From contig JARGNC010000032.1 of assembly GCA_029212425.1 (NCBI GenBank), positions 1 to 18,361 of the forward strand: a stretch of 18,361 nucleotides of DNA, in the 5' to 3' direction. The notes beneath the pieces were generated by a model. The model searched no databases. It was not told where the DNA came from and saw only the letters and a program-made list of their open reading frames with translations. Shown here in pieces: positions 1 to 7,653 of this stretch; the stretch's first letter is position 1; every line of letters begins with the position of its first letter. The position numbers and the translations under genes were made by a program. The DNA comes from Phycisphaerales bacterium (GTDB lineage Bacteria > Planctomycetota > Phycisphaerae > Phycisphaerales > UBA1924).

Positions 1-1907
1 TGCGTGCCGACTTCTTGGACGGTGCCGTCTTCCAAAACCACACTCCTTGATGCATGGCGGATCGTGCTCAACCGGTGCGCGATCACGAAACTGGTGCGAG
101 ATTTCATCAGCGTGTTGAGCGCTTGCTGGATGAGTCGCTCGGACTCTGTGTCGAGCGCGCTGGTCGCTTCATCGAGAATCAGGATGCGTGGATCTGCGAG
201 AATCGCGCGTGCGATCGCGATGCGTTGCTTCTGACCTCCAGAAAGACGGATGCCTCGCTCTCCGATGACGGTGTCGTAGCCGTGTTCGAGCTCTTGTATG
301 AATCCGTGCGCATTTGCTGCTCTCGCTGCGTTCACAATCTCTTCCTCGGTTGCTCGACGCTTTGCGTATCCGATGTTGTCGCGGACGCTCCCATCGAAGA
401 GGAATACATCCTGCTCAACGATCCCAAGCAGCGAGCGGTACTGCTCGATGGGGATGTCCTTGAGGTTGGTGCCGTCGATGGAGATTGATCCTGTGGTTGG
501 ATCATCGAATCGTGCGATGAGATTGCAGAAGGTTGTTTTTCCTGCGCCCGACGCGCCGACGAGAGCGATGGTTTCTCCGGGATTGATCGACAAGTTGATG
601 TCGTGAAGGACGGACTCGCCTCGGATGGTTTCTCCGTCTGGGTTGTCTCGCTTTGAGGTGCGGAGTGGGTAGCTGTACGCGACATCTGTGATCTCGAGGT
701 ATCCCTCGATCGCTGCGGGATCGATGGACTCGGTGGGTGGTGTGTCCTCGAACTCTCGGTCCTCGTTGAGAAGATCAAGCACGCGATCGAGCGCGGCGAG
801 GTTGTTCTGGACATTGGTCGCGCTCGAAACGAGTGATTCGAGTGGTCCGAGCAGCGCGAGGATGTACGCGGAGAACGCCATGAGATCACCGATGGTGAGC
901 GTGCCGTCGATAACTGCGGTTCCGCCGTAGAGCAACACCGCGATGGACGCGACGGGGATCATGACCTGCCAGACGATTTCGATGGTCCGCGCCCACCACC
1001 ATGTGTAGAGCTCTTGGCGGACAAGCAGGTGCCCCTCGGTGGTGAAGCGTGCTGCTTCGGCTTGTCGTCTGTTGAACGCGCGGACGACGCGCATACCTGC
1101 GAATGACTCGGCGCTCATCGCGTCGATGCCTTGTCTGCGCGATCTGATGTCGCGGTACATCGGTCGGATGCGCTGGATCCATGTGCGATGGCTCACCCAG
1201 ATCACAGGGAGCATGATGAGCGCGCCGATGACCAATCGCCAATCGATCCAGATCAGCACAACCAGCGTTCCCAAAAACTGGATGACCGCTCTCCAGGGGT
1301 TGTAGATCAGCGAGAAGATCAGGTCCCCCACTCCTCCCGCGTCTTCGCGGAGGATGGACGCGACCCCGCCTGATTTGAGATGATGGATGCGATGCAGCGG
1401 TAGACGCGATGCGTGGTCGAACACACGCCTGCGGAGAGCGACCTGCACACGCTTGGTGATGCGAGTGCACTGCCAGCGTCCCCACATCCCAAACAAGATC
1501 GCGCCGGAAGTGATTACAAGCATCGCGGCTCCAAGCATCCAGATCAGTTGGACACGATCAGCGCGCGTTCCCTCGTAGGTCCCAAGATACTCTGGGAGTG
1601 CCGCTGGACCGGGAGTCTCGGAGATGATGTAGTCGATCGCGATCTTCATGCTCATCGGCATCGCAAGTCCCAGCAAGACCGAAATCGAGAGGGTCAGCAG
1701 GGACGCGACCACGGTGAACTGGAATCCTGTGAGCAGCTTCCAGAACTGACCCATTAGACCCATCGCCGATCGTTTGATCGGCTTGGTATGCTTGGACTCC
1801 GCGGCTTGATCCACATGCTCGTGAACGCTCTGCTGAGCGTTCTTGCGTTTGCGGTCTTGGAGGTAGCGTCTGAAACGAGATTTGCTGGAGGAATTTGAAA
1901 TATGCAC
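1..1907 (-). CDS. ABC transporter, fused permease and ATPase half-transporter (3' end beyond window)
   Basis: This encodes an inner-membrane ATP-driven exporter of the MsbA/multidrug type; the substrate cannot be read from sequence. 635 codons are visible. After a basic leader (residues about 5-48, with RFRRYLQDRKRK) come the six-helix membrane domain (about 55-370) and the nucleotide-binding domain: Walker A GASGAGKTT at 451-459, signature LSGGQ at 555-559, Walker B ILILDEATSALD with D579/E580, and H-loop H611. Only the last 10-30 residues should be missing off the left edge. The start is uncertain. The frame opens just after an in-frame TGA, and the only upstream candidate is GTG at 1907, which lies inside a strong hairpin; the first in-frame ATG is at 1763, just before the first membrane helix. 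I kept the GTG because the basic leader resembles leaders I associate with planctomycete members of this family. It probably works as a homodimer. It lies downstream of the PEP-CTERM gene on the same strand. Confidence 0.93.
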   Translation of the reverse strand, partial: MHISNSSSKSRFRRYLQDRKRKNAQQSVHEHVDQAAESKHTKPIKRSAMGLMGQFWKLLTGFQFTVVASLLTLSISVLLGLAMPMSMKIAIDYIISETPGPAALPEYLGTYEGTRADRVQLIWMLGAAMLVITSGAILFGMWGRWQCTRITKRVQVALRRRVFDHASRLPLHRIHHLKSGGVASILREDAGGVGDLIFSLIYNPWRAVIQFLGTLVVLIWIDWRLVIGALIMLPVIWVSHRTWIQRIRPMYRDIRSRRQGIDAMSAESFAGMRVVRAFNRRQAEAARFTTEGHLLVRQELYTWWWARTIEIVWQVMIPVASIAVLLYGGTAVIDGTLTIGDLMAFSAYILALLGPLESLVSSATNVQNNLAALDRVLDLLNEDREFEDTPPTESIDPAAIEGYLEITDVAYSYPLRTSKRDNPDGETIRGESVLHDINLSINPGETIALVGASGAGKTTFCNLIARFDDPTTGSISIDGTNLKDIPIEQYRSLLGIVEQDVFLFDGSVRDNIGYAKRRATEEEIVNAARAANAHGFIQELEHGYDTVIGERGIRLSGGQKQRIAIARAILADPRILILDEATSALDTESERLIQQALNTLMKSRTSFVIAHRLSTIRHASRSVVLEDGTVQEVGT

Positions 1908-1928
1908 ACCGGATGCTATCCGGTGTGC
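1904..1928 (-). terminator. Strong hairpin, likely terminator of the PEP-CTERM gene
   Basis: A perfect 11-bp inverted repeat (arms 1904-1914 and 1918-1928, 3-nt loop) begins 38 bp past the stop codon of the minus-strand PEP-CTERM gene. On the minus strand it is followed by the AT-rich stretch ATATTTCAAATT, which is only a weak U-tract. It probably terminates or attenuates transcription into the ABC transporter gene. The candidate GTG start of that gene (1907-1905) sits in the distal arm. Confidence 0.6.
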
Positions 1929-1966
1929 ACAGGGAGTACATTGGATTTGAGAGAATCAGCTCAGAT

Positions 1967-2497
1967 TCAGTCGCGACGACGACGGCCCATGAGTGCTCCG
2001 CCGAACCCGAGAAGTGCGAGGGATCCGGGAGCAGGGATGGTGCGTGCGAATGAGACTTCGAAGACCGCGTCGTTGTAATCCGCGTCGCCGCGTGGGAGGC
2101 GGATGTCCTCGATGTTCACTTGGAATGTTGTTTCGTTGATTTCAGTCACGCGGAACTGGTTCCAGTCGCGTTGTTCTGCTGTGGAGAAGACATCAAGACC
2201 ACCTGCGACGATTTCGTAGATGAAATCGAATCGGTCACCCTCGTTGAGTGCGACTCCGAGTGATCTGGAATCGTTGACCTCAGCGGTTTTGTTGTTGAAA
2301 AGAACCGGCGACACAGTCGCGGTGTCAGCGTTGAGCCATGTAAGATCTCCTGTGTATGACGAGAGCGCTCCGAGCCATGTGACGGAAACCTGAGCGTTGT
2401 CGAACGGAGTGATGATGCCTGGGTCTGCGATGTCTGCTTGTGCGAGTGATGAAACGGACATTGCGGTCATTGCGATAAGTGCTGCTTGAGTCTTCAT
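1967..2497 (-). CDS. Secreted PEP-CTERM protein with DUF4114-like domain
   Basis: This is a 176-residue exported protein of unknown function. A signal peptide covers residues 1-21 (MKTQ, a hydrophobic stretch, then AQA before the predicted cut). A beta-rich middle follows, and near the end the motif DADYNDAVFEV (about 138-148) matches the conserved end of DUF4114 domains. The C-terminus is a PEP-CTERM-type sorting tail: PAPG at 155-158, a hydrophobic segment, then GRRRRD as the last residues. Such tails are known to be recognised by exosortases, which anchor or release the protein at the cell surface; no exosortase gene is in this window. A good ribosome-binding site (GGGAGA, 7 nt before ATG) supports the start. 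The gene is monocistronic or weakly linked to the ABC gene through the hairpin at 1904-1928, and is divergent from the symporter across 235 bp. Confidence 0.9.
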   Translation of the reverse strand: MKTQAALIAMTAMSVSSLAQADIADPGIITPFDNAQVSVTWLGALSSYTGDLTWLNADTATVSPVLFNNKTAEVNDSRSLGVALNEGDRFDFIYEIVAGGLDVFSTAEQRDWNQFRVTEINETTFQVNIEDIRLPRGDADYNDAVFEVSFARTIPAPGSLALLGFGGALMGRRRRD

Positions 2498-2732
2498 GAT
2501 GTGTTCTCCCGATTCTTTGTTGTTGATTGTGCGGACCCCCGGAAGATGCAGTACTCCGGCATGAAATGCGATTGAAATACACGCGGATCACCAATATCCG
2601 CTCTCTGAGAGGCGTACAACCATCGCCGTCCGCACAGACTGACCCGATTCTGGGAGTGGCACCATCGTTCAGCGTCCGGTAAGGTAGTACTCCCGGCGCA
2701 TCGAACCGCGCCGACTGAAAGGACACACCTCT

Positions 2733-4166
2733 ATGGGTTCACGCAACGGCATGGCACTGCACTGGAAGATCCTGATCGGGCTGATCCTCGGCGTCGTCGT
2801 CGGGCTCGCGATCAACACCGCGTGGGACGCATCCACCTGGAACTCGATGGGGATCGACGATCCCAGCGCGTGGGTGAAGGGTATCGAAAGCGAAGCGGTG
2901 AACCAGGACCCCAGCGCGACAGCGCATGTTGCCCGCTTTGTCCGGAATTTCAACGGATTTATTGGCGATCTCTTCTTGCGTGGACTCCGCTTCATCGCAG
3001 TACCGATCGTGATCTTCAGCTTGATCGTCGGCGCATCGAGTCTCAATGACCTCTCCAAACTCAGCAGGATCGGAGGCAAAACGATCGGGATCTACCTTGC
3101 CACCACCGCTGTCGCGATTTCGGTCGGGTTGCTCTTTGCGAACATCGCGAATCCGGGATCGTTTGTAAGCACCGAAACAAGAGACTCGTTTGCGGCTCAG
3201 TTTAAGGATCAAGCGGATGAGAAGATCGCTGCGGCGCAGGCGCCGGATGTCTGGGACACAGTGCTCAATATCGTTCCAAAGAATCCGTTTGAAGCGATTG
3301 CTGTAGGGAACATGCTGCAGGTGGTGTTCGCGTCGCTCTTGGTCGGGATCGCGCTGACGCTCATCAAACGAGAGAAGGCGACTGTTGTGATCGCGTTCTT
3401 TGATGCGATGACGGATGTCATCATCAAGGTTGTCGAGATTGTGCTCTTGATCGCGCCGTTCGCGGTCTTTGCGTTGATTGTTGAACAGATCGCAGAACTC
3501 GGTCTTGAGATCCTCGGATCGCTCGCGGCGTACTCCCTCGTCGTCGTCGCGGGACTCGCGACGATGATGTTCGTCGTCTATCCGCTCGTGCTCAAAGTAT
3601 TCACAACAGTCTCGTTCGGACGATTCTTCAAAGCGATCAGTCCCGCGCAGCTCTTGGGATTCAGCTCCGCAAGCTCCTCCGCAACGCTCCCGGTCACGAT
3701 GGAATGCTGCGAGCAGCGCCTCGGGATCAAGGAAGAGGTCAGCTCGTTCGTGCTCCCGATCGGCGCGACCATCAATATGGATGGTACGGCGCTCTATCAA
3801 GGTGTCGCGGCGGTATTCATAGCGCAGCTCTATGGACTGGACCTGACCATCGCTCAACAACTCACCATCGTGCTGACCGCGACGCTCGCGTCGATCGGGA
3901 CTGCTGGGGTGCCTGGGGTTGGGATGATCATGCTGGTGATCGTGCTCCAGAGCGTCAATATCCCGCTCGAAGGGATCGCGGTGATTCTGGGGGTGGATCG
4001 GATTCTGGACATGTGTCGAACCAGTTGCAATATCACTGGGGACTGCATGGTGTGTGCCGTGGTCGCATCAAGCGAGGGCGCGATCGAGAGTCCTGAGCAG
4101 GTCGAGGCACGATTGAATCTGCCGATGGATGAAGATCCACGCGAGGATGGGCGATTGGATCGCTGA
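2733..4166 (+). CDS. Dicarboxylate/amino acid:cation symporter (DAACS, glutamate transporter family)
   Basis: This is an inner-membrane secondary transporter that takes up acidic amino acids or C4-dicarboxylates with Na+ or H+. The 477-residue protein carries the family signatures: the serine-rich reentrant loop SSASSSATLP (311-320), NMDGT (348-352) for cation and substrate binding, and DRILDMCRT...NITGD (422-437). R429 and D426 correspond to GltPh R397 and D394, which bind the substrate side-chain carboxylate, so an acidic substrate is favoured over neutral amino acids. N433 and D437 correspond to GltPh N401 and D405. Eight helices and two hairpin loops are expected from the family. A loop at about 145-190 is longer and more polar than in compact homologues. 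AAAGGA lies 10 nt before the ATG. The tail after residue 440 is acidic and probably cytosolic. A minus-strand ORF across this gene is a shadow. Confidence 0.95.
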   Translation: MGSRNGMALHWKILIGLILGVVVGLAINTAWDASTWNSMGIDDPSAWVKGIESEAVNQDPSATAHVARFVRNFNGFIGDLFLRGLRFIAVPIVIFSLIVGASSLNDLSKLSRIGGKTIGIYLATTAVAISVGLLFANIANPGSFVSTETRDSFAAQFKDQADEKIAAAQAPDVWDTVLNIVPKNPFEAIAVGNMLQVVFASLLVGIALTLIKREKATVVIAFFDAMTDVIIKVVEIVLLIAPFAVFALIVEQIAELGLEILGSLAAYSLVVVAGLATMMFVVYPLVLKVFTTVSFGRFFKAISPAQLLGFSSASSSATLPVTMECCEQRLGIKEEVSSFVLPIGATINMDGTALYQGVAAVFIAQLYGLDLTIAQQLTIVLTATLASIGTAGVPGVGMIMLVIVLQSVNIPLEGIAVILGVDRILDMCRTSCNITGDCMVCAVVASSEGAIESPEQVEARLNLPMDEDPREDGRLDR

Positions 4167-4219
4167 TTGAGCAGACAGATCGCTGAGTGATGGAGCGAGT
4201 GGGAACCTACACTTTCGTG

Positions 4220-6094
4220 ATGAGTACACACACGAAAGACCAATCGACACTTGATCCGACAGCCGCTCTCAACGACCGTTTTTGTGCGGCGATCCGTGCT
4301 GTCGCACCCGATCTTCCAGAGGACCAAGTCCTTGCGCACATCGGGCCTTCTCGCCAACCCAAGCTGGGAGACTTTCAGTCCAACTGCGCGATGCCGATCG
4401 CGAAGCGTGTTGGGATGAAGCCTCGTGATTTTGCGTCGAAGATCGTTGAAGCGATTGATGTATCCGGGATTGCGCATCCATTGAGCGAAGAATCGATCGC
4501 GGGACCTGGGTTTATCAATGTCTCGCTCCTTCCCGAAGCGCTCAGCACTGCTCTTGACGCGATGGACTCCGATCAACTCGGGATTGCTCCACCGACAGAG
4601 CGGAAGACCATCGTTGTCGATGTGTGTGGAGTCAATCTTGCGAAACAGATGCATGTCGGCCACCTCCGCTCCACAGTGATTGGCGACGCGATCGCTCGTG
4701 TTCAAGAACGGCTCGGGCATGCGGTCACGCGGCAGAGCCATGTCGGGGACTGGGGACTCCCGATCGCGATGGTCGTCGAGCAACTGAGCGTGATGGAAGA
4801 CGAGGGGACCGATGTCTCGAAAGTCTCGCTCGCGGAACTCAATGCGATCTATAAGAAGGTTCAAGCGAAGTGCAAAGCGGAGAGCCGAGCATTGGCGCTG
4901 ATCAAGAAGGTCGGGGGTCATGTCAAAGCGGAGATCGAACTGAACGAACGCATCGCGGACGCGAACGCCGCGATGGAGCGTGCGAAGGCGCGTCTGGTTG
5001 CGCTGCAGTCTGGGGACGAACGATCCGTCCGGCTGTGGCAGATTATCTATGACACGACGATGACCGCGTGCTTGCACACCTGTGACCGTCTCCATGCAAA
5101 CATCACTGATGAACACAGCGCAGGTGAATCGACCTACCGCGACGAACTCGCTCCGTTGGTGCAGGACCTGATCGATCGCGGGATCGCGGTCGAGGACGAC
5201 GGCGCGTTGGTCGTCCAATGCGAAGGCATCAAGGAACCAACCATCATCCGCAAACGTGACGGCGGGTTCTTGTACGCGACCACAGACCTCGCGGCGATCA
5301 AACGCCGTGTCGGCAAGCTCGGCGGTGATGAGATTGTTTACTGCGTCGATTCGCGCCAGGGACTGCACTTCAAACAAGTCTTTGCTGCGGCGCACAAAGC
5401 GGGGTACGACAAAACCGCTGATGGGAAGGACGCGGTGCTTGTCCATGCGATGTTCGGGACCATCCTCGGCGAGGACAACAAGCCGCTCAAATCACGATCT
5501 GGTGAGAACCTGAACCTCTCGGAACTCCTGGACGAAGCGGTCACGCGAGCGTCCGCGTCCGTCGCGGAGAAGAACCCCGACATGCCTGCGTCCGAGCGCG
5601 ATCCGATCAGCGAAGCTGTCGCGATGGCGGCTGTGAAGTACGCGGACCTCTCGACAGAGCGGATCAAGGATTATGTGTTCAGCTTCGATCGCATGCTCGC
5701 GTTCGAGGGTGATACCGGGCCGTACTTGCTCTACGCGATTGCGCGGATCAAGAACCTGCTCCGCAAAGCTACGGATAAAGGCGTTGATACCGACGCAGCG
5801 AAGACCGCCGAGTTCTCGCTCGACGAACCAACGGAACGCGCCATGGCGCTCACGATTCTTCGCTATCCATCAATGCTCAAAGCAACGGGTGAGAATCACG
5901 AGCCGCACCGGTTGTGTGGGTATCTCTTTGAGCTCGCGTCGTTGATCGCGAAGTTCTACGAGCAGTGCCCGGTCCTCAAGGACGGCGTCGACGACTCCAC
6001 TCGTGATGGACGCATGCGTCTGAGCATGATCGCGCTGCGTGTGCTCGAAGACGGCTGCGACACACTGGGAATCCCGACGGTCGACCGGATGTGA
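4220..6094 (+). CDS. argS: Arginyl-tRNA synthetase
   Basis: This class I synthetase charges tRNA-Arg with arginine in the cytosol. With the chosen start it has 624 residues. The N-terminal Add1-type domain that recognises the tRNA D-loop is recognisable (FGDY-like LGDFQSN, then PRDFASKIVEAI). The HIGH motif is HVGH at 145-148, in the context VNLAKQMHVGHLRSTVIGD. The equivalent of KMSKS is KPLKSRSGENLNL; many ArgRS enzymes lack the canonical form, so this is not a defect. The C-terminal helical anticodon-binding domain ends in the typical DTLGI...M. The frame also allows GTG 4187 or ATG 4190; I prefer ATG 4220 because family N-termini are short here, but no start has a strong ribosome-binding site. 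The gene lies 53 bp after the symporter and could be cotranscribed with it. It ends at the hairpin at 6121-6156. Confidence 0.97.
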   Translation: MSTHTKDQSTLDPTAALNDRFCAAIRAVAPDLPEDQVLAHIGPSRQPKLGDFQSNCAMPIAKRVGMKPRDFASKIVEAIDVSGIAHPLSEESIAGPGFINVSLLPEALSTALDAMDSDQLGIAPPTERKTIVVDVCGVNLAKQMHVGHLRSTVIGDAIARVQERLGHAVTRQSHVGDWGLPIAMVVEQLSVMEDEGTDVSKVSLAELNAIYKKVQAKCKAESRALALIKKVGGHVKAEIELNERIADANAAMERAKARLVALQSGDERSVRLWQIIYDTTMTACLHTCDRLHANITDEHSAGESTYRDELAPLVQDLIDRGIAVEDDGALVVQCEGIKEPTIIRKRDGGFLYATTDLAAIKRRVGKLGGDEIVYCVDSRQGLHFKQVFAAAHKAGYDKTADGKDAVLVHAMFGTILGEDNKPLKSRSGENLNLSELLDEAVTRASASVAEKNPDMPASERDPISEAVAMAAVKYADLSTERIKDYVFSFDRMLAFEGDTGPYLLYAIARIKNLLRKATDKGVDTDAAKTAEFSLDEPTERAMALTILRYPSMLKATGENHEPHRLCGYLFELASLIAKFYEQCPVLKDGVDDSTRDGRMRLSMIALRVLEDGCDTLGIPTVDRM

Positions 6095-6120
6095 TCCAAC
6101 ACTTGAACTTGAATATGCAA

Positions 6121-6156
6121 AAGAAGCCGACCCGCAATCAATCGGGTCGGCTTCTT
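6121..6156. terminator. Bidirectional hairpin terminator between argS and porin 1
   Basis: A perfect 14-bp inverted repeat (6121-6134 and 6143-6156, 8-nt loop) lies in the 85-bp gap between two convergent genes. The arms begin with AAGAAG and end with CTTCTT, so both directions finish on a T-rich arm end, although the U-tract beyond the arm is short. It should stop transcripts from both argS and the porin gene. Confidence 0.85.
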
Positions 6157-6179
6157 GATAAATGCATTTCAAACAAGAA

Positions 6180-7391
6180 TCAGAAGAGCAACTGGAACTG
6201 CGCGGTGATCGCGAACTGATCGCTCGTTGAATCCGCGAGCAGGTTGCCACGGATGCTCACGATTGATTCGGTGCTTGGATCTGGGTAGTGCTGGAGCTCG
6301 AGTGTGAACTTCGCAGCGTGTGATTCCGGGATGAGGTAGTGATTCCATCCCACGGTGAGTGCGTTGAAGTCGTTTGCGCCTGATGTGCCGACAACAGTCG
6401 GGTTTGAATCCGACGGGGTGATGAGGTCCCAGCGACCAAAGAACTCGTCCTGGTCAGAGACGAAGAACCCGCCTTGGAGGATGTATCCTGCGTCTGTGAG
6501 TGTCATCATCCCGTTGTTCATCGAGCGCCAGAGTGCTGCTGCGTACAGGTTCCAGCCGTCTTGCACGAGCGAAGCGTCGATTGTGCCGGTGGTCATCTCG
6601 GTGGTTGGGTTGGTTGAAGGATTTGAGCTGCCCATCCCTTGGTAGTGGATTGCACCGCCGAGCAAGAGGCCTGATGATGCGCCGCGCCATGAAGTGAACT
6701 GCTTGTACTGCGACCATGATGCGTCACCAAGACGGAGCTCGCCTCGGATGGTCCCTGCGTAGTCTGCTTCGGTTGCTGAGGTGTAGAAGGTGTTGTCCGC
6801 CCCGAATCCATCGTTGAAGGACATCATGACGCGCCAATCGTCTTCAGTGATGATCAGTTCGATGCCTTGGGTGAAGTCCTGGTTGAAGGTTTCGTTGACC
6901 GATGAGCGATCGGTCGCGAGTTGTGCGGAAGAGGACATGTTTTCTTCACGCAGAAGTGCTGGCTTGAACTGGCCTGCACGGAAGGTGACTGTGTCGCTGA
7001 GCTTCCATTTGAGGACAGCATCTTCGAGAGCTGCTGCGCCTGAGGATTGGCTGAAACCAAACTTGATCTTGCCTGAAATGTCATCGGTGACCTTGCCCTC
7101 GATGCCAAGCTTTGTACGGCGTGTGGTGAACCCCACGGTCACATCATCGTCTGGGTTTGCAAGCGTTGTGCTGTTGGACCCACGCAGGTTCACATTGTAT
7201 CGGAACTGCGTTTGCAGAGACACTTTGAGCGCGTCGGGGAATGGCGCATTGGAGATCATCCCTGCGTAAACCGAATCGGAATACGCATGGGAGAGTCTGA
7301 GCAACTCTCCATTCTCTTCAGACGCGTGGGCGGTAGACCCTGCCAGTGAGCCGGCAATGAGGGCAACGATGGTGGTGGCTTTGAGGTTCAC
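6180..7391 (-). CDS. OprO/OprP-like outer-membrane porin, copy 1
   Basis: This is a 403-residue predicted beta-barrel porin. A signal peptide covers residues 1-23 (ends AHA). The mature part alternates polar and aromatic residues and ends in FQLLF, the C-terminal aromatic that the Bam machinery uses for barrel insertion. The overall pattern (VGFTTRRTKLGIEGKV, then FRAGQFKPALLREE, then FTQGIEL) resembles the phosphate-selective porin O/P family; the ion specificity is inferred from the family only. The start is GTG at 7391, supported by GGAG 6 nt upstream and by signal-peptide geometry. It is a clear paralogue of the gene at 7654: both share TQFRY, VGF(T/S)TxRT, TQGI.L, ANTFY.S..E, W.Q...F.SW.G and YL(I/V)PES.AA.F. 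A promoter candidate lies at 7453-7483. Confidence 0.85.
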   Translation of the reverse strand: MNLKATTIVALIAGSLAGSTAHASEENGELLRLSHAYSDSVYAGMISNAPFPDALKVSLQTQFRYNVNLRGSNSTTLANPDDDVTVGFTTRRTKLGIEGKVTDDISGKIKFGFSQSSGAAALEDAVLKWKLSDTVTFRAGQFKPALLREENMSSSAQLATDRSSVNETFNQDFTQGIELIITEDDWRVMMSFNDGFGADNTFYTSATEADYAGTIRGELRLGDASWSQYKQFTSWRGASSGLLLGGAIHYQGMGSSNPSTNPTTEMTTGTIDASLVQDGWNLYAAALWRSMNNGMMTLTDAGYILQGGFFVSDQDEFFGRWDLITPSDSNPTVVGTSGANDFNALTVGWNHYLIPESHAAKFTLELQHYPDPSTESIVSIRGNLLADSTSDQFAITAQFQLLF

Positions 7392-7452
7392 TTCTGACTC
7401 CAGATTCAGAACTTGAATACTTCCGAAAATCTCAGTAGATCTTCACGACCCT

Positions 7453-7483
7453 GTTATAGCTCATCGTGTATCTGAATTGACAA
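7453..7483 (-). promoter_or_regulatory. Candidate sigma-70 promoter of porin 1
   Basis: On the minus strand, TTGTCA (7483-7478, 5 of 6 matches to the -35 consensus) is followed after 19 bp by TATAAC (7458-7453, 5 of 6 to the -10). Initiation near 7446 would give a leader of about 55 nt. The spacing is 2 bp longer than ideal. It lies downstream of the terminator of porin 2, which fits separate transcription of the two porins. Confidence 0.45.
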
Positions 7484-7575
7484 AGCGTGCGGTTAATAGG
7501 TCTTAACACACTGGTAAGCTGTTCAGTGCGGGCGGTTTAGCAGCGGAGTCAAACTCGAATTATGATTGCTGCAAA

Positions 7576-7611
7576 TCAAAAAGAACGGGAGGGACCCGAA
7601 GGTCCCTCCCG
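7576..7611 (-). terminator. Rho-independent terminator of porin 2
   Basis: A perfect 11-bp GC-rich stem (arms 7586-7596 and 7601-7611) is closed, on the minus strand, by a C(TTCG)G tetraloop, one of the most stable RNA loops. A T-rich tract TTCTTTTTGATTT follows at 7585-7573. It lies 42 bp past the porin 2 stop codon. This is the clearest intrinsic terminator in the window and suits a strongly transcribed gene. Confidence 0.93.
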
Positions 7612-7653
7612 TGTTCACATCAGAAGATGTTGATTGTGTTCAGTTTCACAAAC

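Noticed and set aside
1558..1941. 127-residue minus-strand ORF starting in the hairpin before the ABC gene
   Set aside because: It is a +1 frame of the ABC transporter start region. The ABC frame gives membrane helices and family motifs; this one does not. I also see no need to invoke a frameshift.
2652..2694. Inverted repeat GGGAGT/ACTCCC upstream of the symporter, considered as a riboswitch or leader structure
   Set aside because: Only 6 bp with a 31-nt loop, no match to a riboswitch class I know, and no nested conserved structure.
2739..3860. 373-residue minus-strand ORF over the symporter gene
   Set aside because: It is the antisense shadow of a well-supported transporter; its product is charged and low in hydrophobic patterning, with no recognisable domain and no ribosome-binding site.
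3854..5446. 530-residue minus-strand ORF over argS
   Set aside because: It lies opposite conserved ArgRS motifs and spans two unrelated plus-strand genes. Long antisense frames are expected from GC-rich codon bias.
5467..5520. Missing KMSKS motif in argS as a sign of inactivation
   Set aside because: Many bacterial ArgRS enzymes, including that of E. coli, lack a canonical KMSKS; the KPLKSRSGE segment is the normal equivalent.
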